From NCBI RefSeq assembly GCF_000801105.2, contig NC_079514.1:51257372-51321371 (forward strand): 64,000 nucleotides of DNA. The letters are read 5' to 3'. Positions within the stretch are counted from its first letter, which is position 1. Each line of letters opens with the position of its first letter. The notes under the pieces were generated by a model. That model saw only the letters and a list, made by a program, of their open reading frames with translations. It made no database searches and was not told the DNA's origin. The stretch is from Raphanus sativus. Lineage: Eukaryota > Streptophyta > Magnoliopsida > Brassicales > Brassicaceae. A program made the position numbers and the translations under genes. This document shows positions 58,256-64,000 of this stretch, piece by piece.

Positions 58256-58901
58256 TTACCATGTCCACGGTCCCCCTGAGTCTTTGACAGCCGCCTCACG
58301 TTTGATCTTTGACTCGGTTAAGTCACCGAAGACCGAAGACCGATTAAAAGAGGTTACGAACCCAAAAGCTATTGGTGCTGCTGACAAGAGACTGAGGCCA
58401 TGACATAGATTTGGAGAGAAACTGGTAATGGCAATCCAACCAACAAGTCCTGCAACAGCTCCTTCCCATATCTTCTTTGGACTCATGGGGTCTTACCCAG
58501 GGCCGGCCCTGAGCAATGCGTAATGAAACATTTGCAACAGGCCCCCAAAAATTTTGAAGAAAATTATATCGACATAAGCCCCAAAAAATTTTTTTAGGCC
58601 TCCAAATTTTTTTTTTACATAGACAATGCAATAGGCCCCCAAAATCTCAGGGCCGGCACTGGTCTTACCGAATGCCTGAAAGCGCACAACTTTACTAATC
58701 GATGCACAAAACCATAGCTAACACTCAAAAGTCTAAACGGTTTTATCTACCATAATCCCATAGACAATGTATACCTTGCCACCGAGGAAAGAAAATGTGT
58801 CTTGATGCAATTATATCGCAAAATGAAACCAATATTGCCACAAGTCCAACTGTCCATACTTTTGACCACCGAGGGGAACTGGCCATCTTCTTCCAATTAT
58901 A
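58256..58901 (-). pseudogene. Plastid CDP-diacylglycerol synthase (CDS4/CDS5-type) remnant
   Basis: Two exons survive on the minus strand. Exon 58901-58775 reads YNWKKMASSPRWSKVWTVGL, VAILVSFCDIIAS, then after a one-base insertion the equivalent of DTFSFLGGK. Exon 58675-58256 reads AFGKTP, is broken by a MITE, and resumes SPKKIWEGAVAGLVGWIAI ... SSVFGDLTESKIKREAAVKD. This is the CDP-DAG synthase signature, but the frame then derails before the catalytic GHGGILDRVDS block. Upstream exons (membrane segments, transit peptide) are missing. The enzyme makes CDP-diacylglycerol for phosphatidylglycerol in plastids. In Arabidopsis the HAM2 and CDS5 genes are neighbours, as here. Frameshifts, insertion and truncation make this copy dead. 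Confidence 0.85.
58498..58661. mobile_element. hAT-type MITE inserted in a coding exon, 164 bp
   Basis: The ends are CAGGGCCGGCCCTGAG and CTCAGGGCCGGCACTG, inverted copies with one mismatch. The exact 8-base duplication GTCTTACC flanks both sides (58490-58497 and 58662-58669). The duplicated bases are codons of the AFGKTP segment of the CDP-DAG synthase exon, so the MITE landed in coding sequence. The interior is repeats of GGCCCCCAAAAATTTT-like words. Confidence 0.92.
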
Positions 58902-60439
58902 CTGAAAGAAGAACAATAGTAATAATTGAGTGCTTGCCGGTGTTTAGTATGAAATCATATGGTTTTGTTGTTAATGTATGAGATTCAAATTCTTTTATTT
59001 TATTTTAGTTATATTATTCTATTATTTAGAAGTAAAATGTATAAATTTTTGTTTAGTTTTTTAGGTTAAATGGTTATATATATATATATTAAATTATAAA
59101 ATTATTAGTATATTTAATTAATTTAACTAAAAATATTTCGGTTTTGCGGTTTGATTCGGATTAAAACCAAACCAAACTGAACCATTTGGGTTGATATAGT
59201 CTCGGATTAAATGGTTTAGACATAGAGTTTGGCTTGGTTTGGATCGGTTTGAGTTCGGTTGGATCAATTTGGTTTGGTTCAGTTTCATTTTTTTGCCCAC
59301 CCTTAAGATTTTTTTTTTAATTTATATAACAAAATCTACAAAATAGCTGCAGGACTACCACGTTGGATGGCAAAGTTCTTTATGAATGAGGAACCCGCTC
59401 CCTCTATGAAGTTGGGGCTTCTTTTGGTTTGGATAATAGGATTTTTTTGGGGAATGGATCAATGTTTCTTTTCTATGATTTTGGGCATTGCTTTATTTTT
59501 GGGTGAGAAGGGTTTAGTTTGCTTGGCTGTTTTGAGCATATCATTATCTTGGTCTGTGTTTTGTATATGCTACTCTTACTTGATTATTCAATTGTTAAAT
59601 TAATCTAACAGATGACAGAAAAAACTACAAAATTCAGTTTAGGAACAACTCATTCAAACATCCCCATATGATTTTAGTTTTTTTTTATTTAATCCATTTT
59701 CTAGAGGAAAAAATTGAAATGAGCCACTAATAAATTAACACATCAGACAATTGCCTAAGAACTCGTCAACCGATATTCAATTGCTCTCTCCTTCTCTGAT
59801 CAAATTCTATCCTCTGAATGATTTGTGTCTAGTAAGAGGTAGTTTTCGAGAGAGAAACCTATCTAAGAGAGGAGAGAGAAGCCTTCTATGTCTTCTTTGG
59901 ACTAATGTGTATATTTCTGTCAAACAATTTTTTATTGGACTCCTATCCTCATCAGCTGAGATTTTAAAGAAAATCAATATTTTTATTCCATGGTTTTGAG
60001 GAGAAATGAATAAACCACCAACAAATTTATACCAAAAATTAATCTGGTCTAGAGTCTTGTTTTTTTGAGAGAACTTAAAACTCTTTTTGAGTAATTAATA
60101 TTCGAAAATCCAAGTTTTAAATTCTGAATCTGAGAATTTACAAGATTCATATTTATCATAACATTAACATGAATGATGCAAACATTTAAATTTTTTTTAC
60201 TATATACTCTCTCTGTTTTATTTTATTTGGTGTTTAATGTTAATGCGCATAGACTAAAAAAATGTAAACATTTATACAATTTATCTTGATTTCATAAAAA
60301 TACCATCACATAAATTGAAATAGAAATGTATTATACGTCATTATGTACATATATTGTTCATTGGTGAGTTTTCAGATTATTTCTTATAGTTCATGGTCAC
60401 TATATCTTTTGCTGCTAATAAATGGTAGTCAAGACATGA
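58902..60439. other. Spacer with element remnants, no gene established
   Basis: 59105-59307 is rich in GGTTTGGTTCGGTT-like words and ends TTTTTTTGCCCACCCTTAAG, resembling one arm of a hAT-type element. An open frame at 59367-59603 translates as a hydrophobic stretch (MKLGLLLVWIIGFFWGMDQC), but I recognise no family. 59625-59715 is the second copy of the segment at 57890-57985. ATACTCTCTCTGTTTTATTT near 60203 looks like one Stowaway end. Confidence 0.35.
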
Positions 60440-60723
60440 TTACCCTCAGCAGCCCTAGCAGAAATGTTGGCGGTAGCCACTGCCATAGCTTCTACTGAGG
60501 TTGCAAAGACTGCCAATAGGTCAAATCAGAGAAGCTAAAATACATTGCCAGTATGCATCAGTTTTCCTCTCCAGAGCAGTCAAGCCGGTCCATGTCGCTA
60601 TTGCTTCTGCTGAGGCCGCCAAAGCTGCAGCTGCTGCCTCCAAGGTTGCAGCGGCTTTTGCCTCCAGTACAACAGTAGCTACTGTTGCACTGGAGGCAAA
60701 AGCCGCTGCCAGCAGCTCGTATT
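60440..60723 (+). pseudogene. Alanine-rich gene fragment, two diverged repeats
   Basis: Two stretches are similar in translation. 60450-60537 reads AALAEMLAVATAIASTEVAK and stops at TAA. 60588-60723 reads VHVAIASAEAAKAAAAASKV and then SSTTVATVALEAKAAASSSY and stops. Base composition is clearly GC-richer than the surroundings. The composition resembles the alanine-rich parts of several plant proteins, but I cannot name one. The second stretch ends in a large inverted repeat. Confidence 0.4.
60648..60709. repeat. 62-bp inverted repeat, 31-bp arms without spacer
   Basis: Arms 60648-60678 and 60679-60709 are reverse complements with one mismatch (60669/60688), centred on GTAG|CTAC. The left arm starts GCAGCGGCTTTTGCCTCCAG. 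Translation stays open through both arms on the plus strand. Confidence 0.9.
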
Positions 60724-61036
60724 GAGTTATTCATTTCTTTATATTTGTGTCGGAATGGGAGAAGAGAAACACAATACTCATGATGCATAAAGCACTTGAC
60801 ATGTTTCAGTTCAAAAGACGTTGTGTGATATCTCTGTTCTGTACTATGAAATATTCTATATGTAGAATAGTAGTAGCACTGATACATAAAGTGACCTCGG
60901 TTCAAAACAAGTCTTCTTTGTTCTTATAATAAAAATACGAAACGAACAACAACGACATATATATACCTAACTAATGCAGCCATAGAGGAATATGTTTTTG
61001 CCTATTATCACCAGCTTACCAACAATAAAAAAACTA

Positions 61037-61273
61037 TTCCCTCTGTTTCGAATTATTTGTCGTTCTAGAAAAATTTTTGTTTCAAAATAAATGTCGTTTT
61101 CGGTTTTCAATGCAAAATTTATCGACAATATTATCTATTTTATTTTTCTATTGATTGATATATGATTAGGTGTATTGGTAATAGTGTTTTTATTTTGGAA
61201 ATATATAAAATTAAATGTTTTCTTAATATGTGTGCATAAACTTAGAACGACAATTAATATGAAACGGAGGGAG
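61037..61273. mobile_element. Stowaway-type MITE, 237 bp
   Basis: The ends TTCCCTCTGTTTC and GAAACGGAGGGAG are flanked by TA on both sides (61035-61036 and 61274-61275), the mariner/Stowaway duplication. GTCGTTCTAG and GAACGAC words are also inverted near the ends. It lies 34 bases beyond the stop codon of the following minus-strand gene, inside its probable 3' untranslated region. Confidence 0.9.
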
Positions 61274-61307
61274 TATATAGTAAAAGAGAGTTATACATAT
61301 CTATCTT

Positions 61308-62296
61308 TTACTTAGAAGCAACAGACAATTCTGGTTGCTGATTTGCTCTTGTTGTTCTAGATGCATAACCAGCAAACCAAGCAACTCTCATGAGTTGCAT
61401 CCCCAATATCAACACCCACCAAGACACAAGCCCACGGATCATATGAACCACCCAAACCGGCGCATTCACCTCTGCGCTTAGCTTCAACCCTCTCATCAGC
61501 TGCAGAACACGGTAAGCCTCGTAGACGACCGGTGTCACTAGCCACACCGGTGACTGCCAGCTCCACGTGAGGATCTCCGTCAACGTCTGAACCGCGAGGA
61601 GGATGAAGTAGGGGAAGAGGAGAACAGCTGAGGAGATGAAAGGAAGCTCAGGCTGGAGTGAACCGAGTAAACCGGTTTGGGATCCGAAGAGAAGTAGCGT
61701 TGGGACGAGAAACCCGGTTAAGAGAGCGAAAACATTCCAGAACTTGTAGCTAAACGGTGGTTTGCTCTTGCAGGACACTGATGGATCTTTAGGACGTGCG
61801 CAAGAGTCAGCCATCAACAAGAAAGGGTAGCTCCGAGGTTGAATATACAATCCAAACCGATCAAGGAAAGCACACTAACCACATTCGAACCGACGAAAAC
61901 CGATGACAACGGTAGCCATAGTGTAGGTGCCATGCCGCTTGTGAGTAGAACAGATGGACCTAATAGCCATATTGGCCATTTAAAAACCTCAACTTGGTGA
62001 GAGTTGGTAGTTTGAGACGAATCTACTTTCTCCTCCTCCTCCTCCTCTGCAGTTTCGGATACGATAGACTCGAACACATTTGCGGTTTTTTCTAATACTA
62101 TATTACCAGCTTCTTGTGCAGAAGAAGAACGGATGAAAGGTGATGGTTCCCACTGAGACATCTTTGTGCATAAGACACGGAGATGATGAGAAGACCGGGA
62201 CTTTAGGTTCTGCATCATCTTGGGATTCTTGAGGCGGATTCTTGGAGTTGTGATGCATAGAGACTTGGTGAGAGACACCATTCCTTGGCTCACCAT
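61308..62296 (-). CDS. Plastid membrane protein of unknown function (At3g60590-like), one-base frameshift
   Basis: ATG at 62296 opens a frame with a Ser/Thr/Arg/Lys-rich start typical of a chloroplast transit peptide. An acidic run follows (ETAEEEEEEKVD) and then membrane segments (WPIWLLGPSVLLTSGMAPTL, VLSLIGLDCIFNLGATL). It stops at 61814. The protein clearly continues in another frame (MADSCARPKDPSVSCKSKPP, FWNVFALLTGFLVPTLLLFG, SWQSPVWLVTPVVYEAYRVL, GLVSWWVLILGMQLMRVAWF) to the stop at 61308. One missing T in the CCCTTTCTTG run near 61825-61835 would join them, giving about 330 residues with five or six transmembrane helices. I recall the Arabidopsis locus as At3g60590, annotated without solid function. 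It may be a decayed copy or an assembly indel. Confidence 0.8.
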
Positions 62297-62790
62297 TGAA
62301 GTCTCTTGAAAAAGCTTTCAACTATCTGTTCTTAAAACATAAACCCACACAGAACATTTCAAGATTATCAAAGTCAAATCAACCTGTAAGAATCTTGAAT
62401 AGATCAAAGACGCAAACTTTAGGTTTATTACTAGTTCTAGTGGCTTAAAGGACAAGGATTGATCAAACTGAAGCCGGTTATCAAAATCTATACCGATTAA
62501 TTGAACCGTGAAACATCTAAGGAAATCAAAGAAGAAATTGGATTAATTAAAAAACTCACCGGCGAATCGCAGAACCGTAAAGATCCCTAGATCGTTTGGT
62601 GGCTATTTCTCCTTACGTCTCCGGGGAGAAGTTCTGGAAACAGACAGTAACAGAATTGTTTGGTTGCAAAATGTCGGAACAGAAACACAACGTGTCGGCC
62701 CATCTTGCTATACTCGACGTGTAGACAGCTTGCATAATGGGCCCATTTGTTATAAAGCCCAATACATATCTATAGAAAGCCTAGTAACCA
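62297..62790 (-). promoter_or_regulatory. Leader intron and promoter of the plastid protein gene
   Basis: On the minus strand a leader exon ending at 62560 (GCCG|GTGAGT) and an acceptor at 62326 (AAGAACAG|) frame a 234-base intron in the 5' leader. Upstream, CGGCCCATCTTG, ATGGGCCCATTT and AAAGCCCAATAC (62697-62765) are site II-like TGGGCC/GCCCA elements. These are typical of promoters of plant housekeeping genes for organelle proteins. Confidence 0.5.
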
Positions 62791-63278
62791 TTTCAATCTA
62801 ATTTTTAGTATATGGTTTCCCTTTCTTTTTTTTTTGCTAAAGGTTTCCCTTTCTTGTTAACTGGAACTTGTGGTTATGGAGTATCCGATTGATAGATGAA
62901 GGTGATATGTGGTTAGAAGTTATTTTCTCTAGATAAAACAAATTGAAGTTAGGAAAAGCACAAGAGGGAGCACTGAAAACACATTAACTACAGAAGAAAA
63001 TTAAAGAAATTAAATGCAGTAGTAGACTTGAGCTCTCAAGCCTGGTGCATTGAGTCAGAGAGTCACTTTAATCACGGCCAACCACACATCTTTTCTTTGT
63101 GCTTCTCTGTTTTAAACCACACCCAATGTGATTTGTCCCCTTTGTTTGCTTCTATTGTTTATCAATTTTTTTAAAAAAGTATTACTAATATTAATAACAA
63201 AAAAGTATAGGTATATTTGAACAAAAAAAAAAAAAAAAAGTATAGGTATATATATATACACTGAGTTCTCAGATAAAG

Positions 63279-63320
<42 letters not shown>

Positions 63321-64000
63321 TGAGTTCTCAGATAAATAAGAATAGGGTTTAGTCCTTCCTGAGCATGAGTGCTTGTCCAATCAATAGGAACAAAATTGTG
63401 AAGTAAGCCATAAGTTGAGTAGACCAGGCTACTTCAACTTTTTAATCGTGTTTACTTTATATATTTCTTGTTGAATGTTTGGGGTTTGCTTTTGCTTTAT
63501 TCTTTTCACAGGCGGATATTAGTGAAGGTTAGTGTCAGTCTCAGGATCGTTCTTACCAACGGCTGGCATCAAATGGGCTCACAGTTTTAGACATAGAAGT
63601 ATAAGTATCTATTAAAAAAATGTTTTTATTTACTATTTAAAACTCTACGGTTTTTCAAGTCCATTCACTATATTTTCATTCCAACTTCAAACACTTTAAT
63701 GCCTCCAAATTTTGAAATGTGATCATATCAGATTGAATGATCTCAGGAGACTAATCTCACCAAATCCCAAGTCATTAGTCTCACCAAAGAAAATTAGTGT
63801 GTGATTACTCAAGCTTGCAATAACTTGGATACAACCACTCTGAATCACAATCTGCTGGATTCTATTGGGCGGTGAAAGTTAGTGGGGGTTTTGCTTCGAG
63901 TCATAAGTAAAGAATAAAGTATACACGAAGAATAATTCTACATTTGTGGTAGACCAAACGCAAATCTACCCATGCAACCAACTCTTTTATACCACTTTAA
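62791..64000. other. Intergenic to the window end, no gene seen
   Basis: Contains a (TA)n tract at about 63280-63319 flanked by the duplicated words CTGAGTTCTCAGATAAA (63261 and 63321), so the tract arose within a small duplication. AAAAAGTATAGGTATAT is also repeated near 63203 and 63236. No protein-like frame and no element termini were recognised. Confidence 0.4.

Noticed and set aside
59367..59603. Hydrophobic 78-codon frame as a small membrane protein
   Set aside because: No homologue recognised, no upstream promoter features, and it lies among element remnants.
63171..63380. Open frame rich in Tyr-Ile repeats
   Set aside because: Translation of a TA microsatellite.

Overview
The window is nuclear DNA of a crucifer, most likely Brassica or a close relative. 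It is AT-rich, has spliced plant genes with GT-AG introns, and its repeat families (Helitrons ending in CTAG, hAT/Harbinger/Stowaway MITEs, MULEs, LINEs) are those of Brassicaceae genomes. The recognisable single-copy genes are, in order: a DUF641/GIL1-like gene (1778-2990, -), a PLATZ zinc-binding factor (7463-8743, +), a secreted RGF/GOLVEN-type peptide precursor (28973-30015, -), a HAM/SCL6-type GRAS factor with a miR171 site (55693-57453, +), a wrecked plastid CDP-diacylglycerol synthase gene (58256-58901, -) and a plastid membrane protein gene (61308-62296, -). From memory this is the gene order of Arabidopsis At3g60680 - At3g60670 - (At3g60650?) - At3g60630 - At3g60620 - At3g60590. The window would then be one collinear ancestral block in reverse order, stretched by transposons.

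Layout. 1-290 is the tail of a LINE. 454-1687 is a long-TIR, MULE-like element. 1.8-8.7 kb holds two host genes and two Tourist-type MITEs. 11030-20446 is a near-complete 9.4-kb Helitron on the minus strand. It carries a PIF1-type helicase, the last piece of the Rep domain, an RPA1-like gene, and a captured antisense fragment of a ClpC/HSP93 chaperone gene. 20950-24473 is a MULE with an exact 9-bp target duplication and an unusual TTTATAA-rich array. A LINE with a 29-bp target duplication sits just beyond it (24530-25587). The RGF peptide gene is an island at 29-30 kb.

31-50 kb is packed with Helitrons (at least seven recognisable termini sets), a hAT element with an 8-bp TSD, and a LINE with a 1,298-codon open frame. 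One Helitron (46510-50034) carries fragments of an LRR receptor-kinase gene. A second long LINE (50898-55166) ends about 0.5 kb before the HAM-type gene.

Coding status differs sharply between classes. The GRAS gene, the RGF gene, both long LINE frames and the Helitron helicase read through intact. The DUF641, PLATZ, plastid membrane protein and Helitron RPA genes each need a single-base correction. The CDP-DAG synthase copy is clearly dead. This fits a fractionated subgenome copy, but assembly indels must be excluded first. All family and locus assignments come from reading the translations; no database search was run.
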